Assembly: GCA_032718475.1 (NCBI GenBank)
Contig: JAUCBJ010008954.1
Span: forward strand, 1-64,000
From: Nemertoderma westbladi
Lineage: Eukaryota; Xenacoelomorpha; Nemertodermatida; Nemertodermatidae
DNA: 64,000 nt
Reading direction: 5' to 3'
Below the pieces are notes generated by a model. That model saw only the letters and a list, made by a program, of their open reading frames with translations, made no database searches and was not told the origin of the DNA. A program made the translations under genes and the position numbers. This document shows, in pieces, positions 9,925 through 21,800 of this stretch. Position 1 is the first letter of the stretch, and each line of letters begins with the position of its first letter.

Positions 9925-10443
9925 TGTTAGCTTATTCAATCCCGCCAACACCCTATAAAGTTATAAGCCGATAAGCAATATTGGGAGCCACGAGATTGGG
10001 CAATTAACCAACTCGTGCCATCCCAATAAGAGTGGGAAGGAAGCACACAATAGAGGGTCAGGGGCCAAACCCCTAACCCAGAGAGAACAGGTGGAGTGAA
10101 CGGGAATACTCCACGGGGCGCCAACAAGGGTATTAACCAATCAGAGGGGGGAAAGGCATCGATTGAGTAGCAGTAAGGCCACCGTGCAATATAACCAATA
10201 ACCTATTAATCAGTGATTCAGTTATCTCAGTGTAGCAGTGCTAGCGTAGGTTAGTAGTCAATTAGTTTAGTTAGGGGATCACGGGACTTTAGTTACCGTA
10301 TCCCGCCTTGTACACATTATATCTATATCTATATCCTATGCCCTATTATTATTATACACCGAACTTCAGAACTCAGTTACTTTATTTCACCCTTATACAC
10401 GGCGGGGACGTGTGGACTAAATTACCACATGGATCCCGTCACA
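9925..10443 (+). repeat. 3' LTR
   Basis: Starts TGTTAGCTTATTC and ends TCACA. It matches the 5' LTR apart from about three substitutions and a 22-bp deletion between two GGATCCC words near its end. Confidence 0.92.
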
Positions 10444-10517
10444 GTGGACCCTGGCGGGGCTAAACCTACAACCAATAGATTGCAGGCCCGGCGCTCAACC
10501 AACTGAGCTACCCCGCC
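10444..10517 (-). mobile_element. tRNA-derived SINE, 5' tRNA-like head
   Basis: On the minus strand it starts GGCGGGGTAGCTCAGTTGG (acceptor strand plus A box) and the 3' acceptor strand CCCCGCC pairs perfectly with GGCGGGG. The tRNA-like part is only about 66 nt. The segment between the D arm and the acceptor is about 7 nt short, and CCTGCAATC...GGTTGTAGG can form a 9-bp hairpin in place of normal anticodon and T arms. It is therefore a tRNA-like SINE head rather than a working tRNA. GTGGA at 10444-10448 is the right copy of the LTR element's target duplication. Confidence 0.75.
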
Positions 10518-12215
10518 TTTGACCCACAATGGTGTATCAATGACCCGCATTGTTGTATAATTGACCCACAATGGTGTATCAATGACCCACATTGTTGTAT
10601 AATTGACCCACAATGGTGTATCAATGACCCACATTGTTGTATAATTGACCCACAATGGTGTATCAATGACCCACAATGGTGTATAATTGACTCACAATGG
10701 TGTATCATTGACCCACATTGTTGTATAATTAACCCACATTGGTGTATCAATGACCCACAATGGAGTATAATTGACACACAATGGTTTATCATTGACCCAC
10801 GATGGTGTATCAATGACCCACAATGGTGTCATTGACCCACAATGGTGTCATTGACCCAGAATGGTGTATCAATGACCCACATTGTTTTATAATTTACCCA
10901 CAATGGTGCATCAATGACCCACAATGGTTTATAATTGACCCACAATGGTGTATCAATCACCCACATTGCTGTATAATTGACCCACATTGTTGTATAATTG
11001 ACCCACAATGGTGTATCATTGACCCACATTGTTGTATAATTGACCCACATTGTTGTATAATTGACCCACAATGGTGTATCATTGACCCACATTGTTGTAT
11101 AATTGACCCACAATGGTGTATCATTGACCCACATTGTTGTATAATTGACCCACAATGTTGTATCAATGACCCACATTGTTGTATAATTGACCCACATTGT
11201 TGTATAATTGACCCACATTGTTGTATCATTGACCCACATTGTTGTATCATTGACCCACAATGGTGTATCATTGACCCACATTGTTGTATAATTGACCCCC
11301 ATTGTTGTATAATTGACCCACAATGGTGTATCAATGACCCACAATGGTGTATCAATGACCCACAATGGTGTATCATTGACCCACATTGTTGTATAATTGA
11401 CCCACATTGTTGTATAATTGACCCACATTGTTGTATAATTGACCCACATTGTTGTATAATTGACCCACATTGTTGTATAATTGACCCACAATGTTGTATA
11501 ATTGACCCACAATGTTGTATAATTGACCCACATTGTTGTATAATTGACCCACATTGTCGTATCATTGACCCAAATGGTTGTATAATTGACCCACATTATT
11601 TTTGTATCATTGACCCACATTGTTGTATCATTGACCCACATTGTTGTATAATTGACCCACATTGTTGTATAATTGACCCACAATGGTTTCATTGACCCAC
11701 AATGATGTATCAATGAACCACATTATTGTATAATTGATCCATAATGGTGTCATTTACCCACAATGGTGTATCATTGACCAACATTGTTGTTATCATTGAC
11801 CCACAATGGTGTATCATTGACCCACATTGTTGTATAATTGACCCACATTGTTGTATAATTGACACACATTGTTGTATCATTGACCCACAATTGTGTATAA
11901 TTGAATGGTGTATAATTGAAACACCATAGTGTATGATTGACCCACAATGGTGAATAATTGACCCACAATTATGTATAATTGACCGACAAGGGTGTATAAT
12001 TGACCCACACTGTTGTATAATTGACCCACAATGGTGTCATTGACCCACAATGGTGTATCATTGACCCACAATGGTGTATCATTGACCCACATTGTTGTTA
12101 TCATTGACCCACAATGGTGTATCATTGACCCACATTGTTGTATAATTGACCCACAGTGGTGTATCATTGACCCACATTGTTTTATAATTGAGCCACAATG
12201 GTGCACCATAGATTT
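10518..12215. repeat. 21-bp minisatellite, right part
   Basis: Same unit as 541-1508. Several blocks are copied exactly from the left part: the unusual stretch containing TGAATGGTGTATAATTGAAAC at 985-1100 recurs at 11890-12020, so the array had higher-order duplication before the SINE and LTR insertions. The long open frames here are shadows. Confidence 0.95.
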
Positions 12216-12218
12216 ATT
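12213..12218 (-). terminator. Possible POLE polyadenylation signal
   Basis: AATAAA on the minus strand, about 500 bp after the POLE stop codon at the edge of the minisatellite. No closer perfect AATAAA was noticed on that strand, so the assignment is tentative. Confidence 0.3.
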
Positions 12219-12720
12219 ACCTGCGTTGCCAATAAATAATAATTTTAAGTCATAAGTACCGTTTTTAAAGAAACAACGAACATCTTGTAAATAATAAATT
12301 ATAATAGTTTATGAAAATATTGCATAATGACAATGGCCCACAATTAATTATGATGAGTGTGTTTGTGTTCATAAAATATTAAGAAGAAATAAATACAAAA
12401 TTCATAATTTCAATAATTTCCTAAATTCAAAATAATTTTCGCAGTGATTCAATGGAATCCCAACGAAAATTATAATCCCGATTTCGTTTTGTTGGGATCG
12501 ACATCCCAAACTATTCATACTGAAGTGAAGTTGTAAAAATTTTAGATTCGTGCAGTTAATAATTAACAGTCACAATAATTGATTGATATATCAGCAAATA
12601 AATCATCCAGTGTTATTTAAGGAAATCCCGATCTTGAAAATCGGATTCCTGATAGAATATTGTTGTTTAAACACTAACAGATGATAGTAGTCCATAAACA
12701 CAAAGGATCACAGTGACTTT
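12219..12720. other. POLE 3' flank / likely 3' UTR
   Basis: AT-rich sequence with no gene between the minisatellite and the POLE stop codon. Confidence 0.5.
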
Positions 12721-15700
12721 CTATCTAAGAGATGGTTGTGTAGATGGTTGTTTATCAGAATGTTTCAGTATCCAAGTGATTGTTTCCTGTAACATTGACA
12801 ACGAGAAACTATTAGCGATACTCATTAGGGTGTCGAGTCTCTGGAAGAGTTTTCTTCGAGTAAACGTGTTCTCGAAATTCCCGGCACATTGACACCACCG
12901 TTTCATGTTATCCGGTTTAACCCAATTGCATTTGGCGCAGACGAGATCCTGCGTAGCGTAGGCGACGGACAGCCGGTTAACCACCTGGATCAGTCGGGAC
13001 TCCATGACGCCGTCGTCGTAAGGGGTGTCGCACGCGGGGCAGTGCCACCGGGGCGGAGACCCGGATCCCGCACTCGAGATCCCTGGATCCCGACACAGAT
13101 CCACATCGCGACAATAGTTGCAAAACTTACAAATAACATCATTGAGTATGTAAGTCAAACAAGGATCGCGCCATTGGGCCTCCCTGGCGAATTCCTTCAC
13201 TCCGATTAGTTGAAGCAAATTGCGTTTAAGTTTCGCGGCTTGGCAATGGATGTTTGTATCCAACGCAAGGACCCGCACGATCGCTTTAACAAGTTCCAAC
13301 GCGGGATTATTCGGATGTAAGTAATGTCCTGGAGGCTCTGGGAAAACCTTCCAATCCGGACCGCTGTACTTCCGGTTGAGATCGGCGATGATGGCGAAGA
13401 CCTGCTGACTCATGTCGTTGTCCACGAGATCCTGGGAGAACTGGACCACTTTGGGGGTGGCGATAGCGTCGCCTTGGAACTTGAGCTGCGTGTTGGGTAC
13501 GTGACGCACCGCAGGGGTTTGTCCCGGGGCGTGAGAAGATTTCTCCTTCTCGACTTCATAGAAGATCGCCATGATGTAACCCGCGATGACCGCGTTGAAA
13601 CTGTCCTGACAACCGGCCTCGATAGGAAGAAAGTTCTTTATATTCCAGTTCATTACGACCTCTATGTTGTCATCATCAGACTCATGTATATCTTCGTCGA
13701 TACACTCCTCTAGGTTATCAACTCCGATTCTTCCTTTGATTCCGCCGAAGTTGGCGTAGTCCAACCAAAGTAGAAACCGCCACCAACCACTTACGGAAAT
13801 GTTAATCCCATGGAAGATTGTCTTGGCGGTGATCGAGCTGATAAGATAGCGGATGTAGGAAACAGAATCAGATAAATGTCGCTTACGGGTGAACGCGAGG
13901 ATCCTGTTGAAATTCGCGTAAACAACAACAGCCCCGAGGTTGTGAAACTCAGAGATTAAAAGCATAAAGAGTTTCTTCATTAGATCGTTAACCATCCGCA
14001 TTAAGGCGGGGTCGTGGAACAGAGACTCGGAGTTCTGTAACCACCGGTAAAAATTGATGATCTGTTCGTCGGCGTATTCGTTTCGGTGCTGCGTTACGTC
14101 ACGCAACCACGCGTGAACGACACCGCGGAGCACGCGGAAAGCTCCGGCGCAGCGGGAAGTCTCGTCGAAGGCGGTGCCGTCTGTGCCGACGCCAACGCCG
14201 CCGTCGCACAGCAACTCCTCCATGGAGTGCTGCGCCCCCGGGGCCCCGTCGAAGTTCAACGCCATGGAGCCGCCGCCCTCAAGAGCATTTATATTGTGGG
14301 CCTGGAGGAGGGTGTTGATGGCAAGGTTGGAGAGACTCAACTCGACCGACACTGTGGCGTAGCAACCCGGTTGATTGACCTCGACGCAGCCCGGAGCGTC
14401 GGCGCTGGTGTCAACCCGCGCGTCATCCACCTCCTTGCCGCCCAAATCTGGGCGTCGCCCGGGCGCCGCCCACCACACGTGGTTCTGGTCGGTTAGTTCG
14501 CGGGCATACGCCACATCGCAGCCCAGCAGATGGGCATCGTCCGTTAGGTTGCCAACAGGTACATTGAAGTATCGTGATTGGCTGAGTAGACGGGCATAGA
14601 TGCGATTGTACGATAGGTAGCCAATCATAACGCGCCGAGAAACAATTCGCTGCCAATCCAACACGTTAAAAGATAAATCATCTTTGATAAAAATCCGAGT
14701 GGAAGGGAAGTCTCTTAACAAAGCGATGTTTGAGTAAAGGTTCGAAGTAGTTGAAGTGGTTTGGTAGATAATCATGGTAGGGCCGTGGCTTTCTTGTTGG
14801 TAAGTTTGAAGGAACCGTTGCACAGCCGAGTGAAGTTTCTTTAAATCGTTGACGACATCGGCAGTGAATACGTGGTCTCCTAGAGGAAGGTCGTCAACCT
14901 CTTCTTGATTAAGAGACTCGAATAGTTTACCACGTTCCTCGTTGTAAGTCGACACGAGATTGGGGAGGTTGTTTGCCGATGATGGGTCTAGAAGGAACAG
15001 TGAACCTTTCTTGAGTTTGGGTAGGAAGACTGCGATAATTTGTCTGTTGCTGGATTCGTGTTGGTAGAGGTAGACATGGTTGATAGAGCCGGGAGCGAGG
15101 TAGCTGGTGCCGGAACCTCGTTTACGAGCTAGTTGGTTCAGCTGGAAGGAGGTTGAGTGGCGCGATCGTTTAGCCGCGTCCGCCGTCACCTGGCAACGGG
15201 CTCCCAATACAGCGACGGCACGGAAGAGCAGCGGTACCTGGGTCTCGTAGATCCCCTCGATCTCCGGGGCCGAGATGTCGGCGTTGAGTTCGTTGACGTA
15301 CTGCACGAAGAGACCCTCGGGTACCGAGTACTCGTACAGGTTGTGGACTTGGTTGGAGCGAGGGAGGACCTTATTGGCCCGTCTCCAACACGCGGAGCCC
15401 CCCGAATGATCCTCCGCCTTGGGCGTCTTCTGGTTGACGTAGAAGATCCTGGGGATGGTGACAGTGACGGTGTGGAGACCATCGCCGATAACCACCCAGA
15501 GTTGAACATCCCCCAGAACTTCCGTATCCCGGATTTCAACGACCTGCCATTGACTGGTTAGTAGCCCCGCCTTGCTACGCAGCAGGAAACCCTGCATCCC
15601 CATGGCAACTGCATCAGGAGCAGCCAATCGTCGTCGCTTAACCCCCTGTTGTTTGCTCGCCATCTGGTATTTCCATTTCTTTTTGTGCCATTGCAACCAC

Positions 15701-15885
15701 TTGGCCATATCATCCTTGTTGCTTCCCATCCTTGGTGGCTCGCCCCACCTCTCCTTGAAGGTACCAGCACCCACCGCTTCTACGTCTTCTGTGTCTCGGG
15801 TCTTCCGTTTGGTAGACACTCGTGGTGTCGCCTTCACCCGGGGTGTCATCGACATACCGTGAATGTCCTCAATATCGTTGGAAAC
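12721..15885 (-). CDS. POLE: POLE exon 6 (C-terminal half)
   Basis: 3165 nt in one exon including the TAG stop at 12723-12721. It starts [10 protein letters not shown] and continues through [45 protein letters not shown], the C-terminal non-catalytic polymerase module ([29 protein letters not shown]) and the zinc-binding Cys pairs that contact the B subunit. The family is usually split into many exons here. Confidence 0.95.
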   Translation of the reverse strand, partial: VSNDIEDIHGMSMTPRVKATPRVSTKRKTRDTEDVEAVGAGTFKERWGEPPRMGSNKDDMAKWLQWHKKKWKYQMASKQQGVKRRRLAAPDAVAMGMQGFLLRSKAGLLTSQWQVVEIRDTEVLGDVQLWVVIGDGLHTVTVTIPRIFYVNQKTPKAEDHSGGSACWRRANKVLPRSNQVHNLYEYSVPEGLFVQYVNELNADISAPEIEGIYETQVPLLFRAVAVLGARCQVTADAAKRSRHSTSFQLNQLARKRGSGTSYLAPGSINHVYLYQHESSNRQIIAVFLPKLKKGSLFLLDPSSANNLPNLVSTYNEERGKLFESLNQEEVDDLPLGDHVFTADVVNDLKKLHSAVQRFLQTYQQESHGPTMIIYQTTSTTSNLYSNIALLRDFPSTRIFIKDDLSFNVLDWQRIVSRRVMIGYLSYNRIYARLLSQSRYFNVPVGNLTDDAHLLGCDVAYARELTDQNHVWWAAPGRRPDLGGKEVDDARVDTSADAPGCVEVNQPGCYATVSVELSLSNLAINTLLQAHNINALEGGGSMALNFDGAPGAQHSMEELLCDGGVGVGTDGTAFDETSRCAGAFRVLRGVVHAWLRDVTQHRNEYADEQIINFYRWLQNSESLFHDPALMRMVNDLMKKLFMLLISEFHNLGAVVVYANFNRILAFTRKRHLSDSVSYIRYLISSITAKTIFHGINISVSGWWRFLLWLDYANFGGIKGRIGVDNLEECIDEDIHESDDDNIEVVMNWNIKNFLPIEAGCQDSFNAVIAGYIMAIFYEVEKEKSSHAPGQTPAVRHVPNTQLKFQGDAIATPKVVQFSQDLVDNDMSQQVFAIIADLNRKYSGPDWKVFPEPPGHYLHPNNPALELVKAIVRVLALDTNIHCQAAKLKRNLLQLIGVKEFAREAQWRDPCLTYILNDVICKFCNYCRDVDLCRDPGISSAGSGSPPRWHCPACDTPYDDGVMESRLIQVVNRLSVAYATQDLVCAKCNWVKPDNMKRWCQCAGNFENTFTRRKLFQRLDTLMSIANSFSLSMLQETITWILKHSDKQPSTQPSLR

Positions 15886-18800
15886 CTACAAGAGGGAGTA
15901 ACGTATGTGGAATTAATTAATGGATAGTGGAAGTAGTGTACGGATGATTCGTATATTTAATGTGAAAAAACTATTGAAAATAAGGCAATTTAAGAAAATA
16001 AGGAATTTATGCGAATTTCTGCAACAATCGTGTAAATATCGCAATGGGGATTGTATTTTTCACCGGGATCCCGGTTTTTCGGGATCGGGATCCCGTTTAA
16101 ACCATGACTACCATAGAGATAGACCCATTCTACGTCCGCACAAGACCATTATCTGCCATCTAAGACCGCACTAGACCAATTATCTGCCACCTAAGACCGC
16201 ACTAGACCCATTATCTGCCATCTAAGACCGCACTAGACCCATTATCTGCCACCTAAGACCGCACTAGACCCATTAACTGTCACCTAAGACCGCACTAGAC
16301 CCATTATCTGCCACCTAAGACCGCACTAGACCCATTATCTGTCACCTAAGACCGCACTAGACCCATTATCTGCCACCTAAGACCGCACTAGACCCATTAT
16401 CCATTATCTGCCACCTAAGACCGCACTAGACCCATTATCTGCCATCTAAGACCGCACTAGACCCATTATCTGCCACCTAAGACCGCACTAGACCCATTAT
16501 CTGCCACCTAAGACCGCACTTGACCCATTATCCATTATCTGCCACCTAAGACCGCACTAGACCCATTATCTGCCACCTAAGACCGCACTTGACCCATTAT
16601 CCATTATCTGCCACCTAAGGCCGCACTAGACCCATTATCTGCCACCTAAGACCGCACTTGACCCATTATCCATTATCTGCCACCTAAGGCCGCACTAGAC
16701 CCAGTATCTACCACCTAAGGCCGCACTAGACCCATTATCCATTATCTGCCATGTAAGGCCGTACTAGACCCATTATCTGCCACCTAAGGCCGCACTAGAC
16801 CCATCATCCATTATCTGCCACCTAAGGCCGTACTAGACCCATTATCTGCCACCTAAGGCCGTACTAGACCCATTATCTGCCACCTAAGGCCGCACTAGAC
16901 CCATTATCTGCCACCTAAGGCCGCACTAGACCCATCATCCATTATCTGCCACCTAAGGCCGTACTAGACCCATTATCTGCCACCTAAGGCCGTACTAGAC
17001 CCATTATCTGCCACCTAAGGCCGCACTAGACCCATTATCTGCCACCTAAGGCCGCACTAGACCCATCATCCATTATCTGCCACCTAAGGCCGTACTAGAC
17101 CCATTATCTGCCACCTAAGGCCGTACTAGACCCATTATCTGCCACCTAAGGCCGCACTAGACCCATTATCTGCCACCTAAGACCGCACTAGACCCATTAT
17201 CTGTCACCTAAGACCGCACTAGACCCATTATCTGCCACCTAAGGCCGTACTAGACCCATTATCTGCCACCTAAGGCCGTACTAGACCCATTATCTGCCAC
17301 CTAAGGCCGCACTTGACCCATTATCTGCCACCCACCTGTAAAGGTTTGAATATTTCCGTGATTCTCTTCTGTTTCAACACATCGTCCTTCTCCAGCTGTT
17401 TCCGGTGCAGCCAGTCGGGGTGCGGCACTCTCGGCACCGGATTGGACACCGACTGCAACGCGGCTGGGATGGTGATGATCTTTTGGATAGCGCTGCCGAG
17501 TCGCTCCACATAGTAACCCCAATCGAGAATATCTCGAATGTCCATCGACGTAACAACCTGCAATTATTTCATGGTAAATAATGAAATATAGTTCACAACA
17601 AAGTGTCAGGACGAAATATTTTTACAATTTAGAAAGCGTGCCATGTCGAGATTCATCATAAGGCATTTTGATTTGTGAGAATTACTTAATAATTGGGGAT
17701 CAGGTGGAAGTGGTTCTATCACTATCAGTATCACCTGTGCCATTATCTTTTCAGCTTTGGTCAGTACTGTATTGGTGTAGACAATACTCGGTTTCTTCTT
17801 TATAAGTTACATTATTTATTTTTTCGGAAAAATGTAGAACTTTTTTACGAATTCTCGAGGTATTTCATTTACCGAGCGCCAACGAGGTTAATAAAGGGTC
17901 GAGAGAATATTGAAAAATCAACTTTTACGTTTTTTTCCCATGTAATACGTAATTTCATTCTTAAATTGGTACTTTTTGTTGCTCAATTCTTTAATTAAAA
18001 TATAGAACGATATAGTGTTACAAAATAAATTGAACTGTAGTATTTTACTATATTGCTTCCATATTTACTCCTATTCAAATTACTCTACTCTTCAACTCTC
18101 GATGCTGCCTTAACTCAACGTTAAATAATTTAGTGTTCTCGAATATTTATTACGTAACTAGAGAGCCGCTTAACAACCGTACGAGACACGAGTACGCCGC
18201 GCAGACACTAAAGTTGCAATAACTTTTGAGTGTGTGAATGGATTTTGCTCAAATTACGTGCAAACCTTTTCTCCTTCCATGTTCTTTTAACACAATGTAA
18301 TAAAAAAGTAACATTTAATGCAACCATAGTAACCATACTAGTTTCATTTCTTCTCATGATTCAGGGCCGTACATTAGGGCGAAAGATTAACAATTTAATA
18401 ATAAAATAATAACACTTAAACTGGTCTGCGTCTTCATTTAGTTTTGTTTCGACTTGATAGGAACACAAATTTGTGTTTTATGTGAATGTACGCGAACTGG
18501 TGGGAAAACATAGATTGACGTTCTCCGAGTTGGTAAGAACACAAATATGTTTTAAATTTAAATTTTTACAGTTGTGTCAGTAGTCAGACATTGTGTTAAA
18601 AGGTTGAATAAAGGCCTGTGGCCGAAATATACCTTACTTATCAATTTTTCAACGTTACCGAAAGGTCAGCTCTATCACTTTATTTAATTTTAATTAAATA
18701 TGTGTTTGCCTGAGCGGCTATCCACTTGGCCCTGACGCTTTTTTGTGTTTTAGACATATTTTACGTATTCCTATAATACTACTACTTAATGAATCCCTAT

Positions 18801-21800
18801 GGGTTTATCATTACCGGTATTCAATCGCTTGAATGTAGAGCTACACAATGGTAGTTGAATCATCTCGAATCGCCCACTATGGCAGACGCAGTGGTGTGAG
18901 AAAGATTCTAAAATATAGAAAAGTTTAAGTAATGGGCGTTTTTTAACATTATGTCGGATGGACAAAAGATTACCACTACTAGACAGCCCTGTTTATGGGC
19001 TTTCTTCCGATACCTCATATCCGCCAGTTTGGCATCCCCAACGCCCACACAAAGTTTTCCCAGAGGTATGCTTCACAGTATAACAATAACTGAATCTCAA
19101 GACTTCGGCTGCAATATTCCCACACCCCATAAACTTATATAAATGGTTCTTCGTTACTTCGTTTTAGTATCAACGGATTGATAGACCAACTTTATTTGGA
19201 TGGATACATTTTATGACGTGGAAAACTTTTCTACTCCGGTATTCATTCGATTCATGTTATCGAATTGGAGAAACTTATTTATTAATGAATTTATTATTTT
19301 AATTTATTATTATTAATTTATTATTTTAATTTATTATTATAATTTATTATTTTAATTTATTATTTTAATTTATTATTATTTATTTACTATTTTAATTTAT
19401 TTTTATTTATTTATTTATAGTTCTTATTTATTATATTAAGAACAATAGCCGTTAACTCCCGTCTCGTTTATTAATTTTTCACACCTTGCTCATGAAATAT
19501 GGAGTTTAAATAAAATGGCTACTTTTATTCCTAAGCCTAAGTTAATAAATAGTTACTTTTAAATATCAGCACCCTTTGATTTTATAACGGATATATACGT
19601 ATACATACGTATATACGTATACATATATACATAATAGTATTACGTATATATGTGACAGAGATGGATGCGACAGAGCTAAAATTTCATCCGGAGCCGGAGC
19701 CCGGAGGTTGCTCCGGATTACAATATGAGCTCCGGCCAGAGACGGAGCCGGAGCCGGAGATTTGGTGATTGATAATTCCAGTGTATTATTATATTAGACA
19801 TAAACAGATATGTGTCCATGAGACATGGGGGGGGGGGGGGGATTTGATGCAATTTCTTACGCGGCGAATTAATATCTCGCCTCAATGTTAAATTATCAAT
19901 TAAGGGAAATGAGCAATTTACAGTCGCATACTATTATAATCAAAACAATAAACTAACTATATTCAATATAACAGGTTACAGTTTTTTTGTAGTAATCAGC
20001 AGTTATTTGCGTCGATTTTCCCCTGGAGAGGGAAGGGATGAATTTATATTGCGTCCAAAGACTCCCTGCTGTAAAATGGTACATCAACCAATGGGTATCG
20101 TGACGAAGCCAAAAAACTATATTGGGGGGGGGGGGGGGGGGGTGATACTCTACCGACATCAAAACAACGCAGGACATTATTATGACCATCGCTAATTATG
20201 TCTATAATTTATGTCAGGTAATACGTCATAGGTCCTATAGTCGTTAGGTCCCGTGACATAATGTCCTGCGACAATAGATCCTTAGTTACAACAGCTATGA
20301 TTACTAGTATAAAATTAATCTGTAACATGTGCTATCGAGTCTCGTTAGAATAATACCGGTCCGTCACTATATAACCTGCACCCTTCTCGACTGAAAAAAC
20401 GACATGAACAGTACCAACCTGTTGTGGATGGGGGGTGGGGGTCAGTGGAATTGGGGTTCTATAGACTGACGAACGAAACGAGAGTACATGTACAGTATTT
20501 AATATTTTTAATTAGGGAAGAATATTAATTGAATTAACTGAATCATTTCAATGTTTTTGTCTAAATATTTAAACAATTTCTCAAGGGTGGGTGGGGGTTT
20601 ATTAGGAAACTTAAAAAAACATGCTGTAAATTACTTAATGAGTTATTATGTTAATTACTATGATATTTACATTATTCATACATCAGAAAAACTTATTATT
20701 TTAATTCAAATTTCAACAACATGAGCTCCGGATTGGCTCCGGGTTAATTTGCCCGGAGCCGGAACCAGAGCCGGAACTAGAAAATTGGCCCGGAGCTCCG
20801 GATTTCCGGAGCCGGAGCCGGAGCTCTGTCGCATCCCTAGGTAATACTATATAGTAGACTATAGAAAACTATCATACGAAAAAAGTTTATGGGACAGATG
20901 ATAGCCACATTAACTCGGACTCTGATTAACTGTTTATCTAACTGATTAAAACTGTTTGTCTAACTTTCTGTCTTAAATGTTTAACTGTTTATCTTGTATT
21001 TAATGTATATTAAATCAATATAGAAATTAAAAAAAAACCTTCTCCTTATTTTAATGGAAAGATTTTTGTACATGAACATCTAAATGATTATAAAATCCAA
21101 AGAAAAACGCTGACCAAGTTGGATAAAACTCATAAAAAACATCTCACCAAGTCAGACAATACTTACTAAAACACAGATTTGTGTTCATACCAACTCGAAA
21201 CGTAGTTTCTAAAATGGTTAGACCCGCTCGTGACATAAAAGTGTAAACACATATTTGTGTTTTTACCAAGTCAATACAACAACGAAATATATACAGGACC
21301 AAGTCAACATTGTATTCTGAAAACACAAATATGTGTTTCTACCAGTTTAAGTGTTTTAATTAATAAGAACCTGCATTTTCAACCATTTCTTCAGGTAATG
21401 TCGCTTAACCCCCGGTTCTGCCATGAATATCGCCACAGGTATCGCTCGTTCAGTAACCGGGGCTCCTTCGGGTTTACGCGATATTATGTAGCGACAACTG
21501 AGTCCTTTATCCTTGACCATGGCGTCCCCTAGGAACTCCGCTAGTCTCTTAGCCGTCGATATCGACGTAGACTTCTGGGCGCCGTAATCCTCTAGTTTCT
21601 GACTCATTGTTCGGTTCTCGGAGATCAAATCAAACAATTCGTCGTCAGGCATGTCCATGGCCTTGCTGTAGAGGACGTCGAGCCAATAGTTGGCCACCTT
21701 GGCGACGTGTTGGTAACATTCCGAGAGGTCTGAACCCTCGAGGAATCTATCGAACACCGAACTCTGGAATATCTTTATGAGTCCCAACTCGCCACGTCGT

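Larger units (their letters stand above)
1679..10443 (+). mobile_element. BEL/Pao-type LTR retrotransposon, pol-deleted, with an extra 3' ORF
   Basis: The 8765-bp element has two nearly identical LTRs, a 5-bp target duplication, a G-rich polypurine tract before the 3' LTR, and plus-strand coding blocks in the order gag-like, RT-thumb/RNase-H junction, integrase, palindromic repeat array, exonuclease/CCHC ORF. BEL/Pao assignment rests on the pol block typical of the Pao peptidase/RT-RNase H region (KALGIVWD, IYDPLGLASP, FSDASLEAYGAALY) and a BEL-type integrase. The protease, RT palm and most of RNase H are missing, so this copy cannot make its own reverse transcriptase. The LTRs differ by about three substitutions and one 22-bp deletion, which indicates a recent insertion. 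Confidence 0.9.
17558..21370. other. POLE intron 4, transposon-rich
   Basis: 3813 bp, the largest POLE intron. It holds a 2.9-kb TIR element (18411-21355) with a second, GGAGCC-rich element nested in it, and a low-complexity tract of ATTATTTTAATTT words at 19260-19440. The far end of the TIR element lies 15 bp from the exon-4 donor. 17558-18410 shows nothing recognisable. Confidence 0.8.

Noticed and set aside
10453-10517. Functional tRNA gene
   Set aside because: Too short, T and anticodon arms cannot fold normally, and it is continuous with a SINE body across the LTR insertion.
10823-11695. 290-codon CIIDPHCC frame
   Set aside because: Shadow of the 21-bp array; the opposite strand is equally open.
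541-12215. Regular 21-bp repeats resembling a CRISPR array
   Set aside because: There are no unique spacers; units are contiguous tandem repeats in a eukaryotic context.
16060-16095. Shared GGGATCCC words in POLE intron 5, POLE exon 6 and the LTRs
   Set aside because: Short palindromic word, no longer alignment between the places; likely chance.
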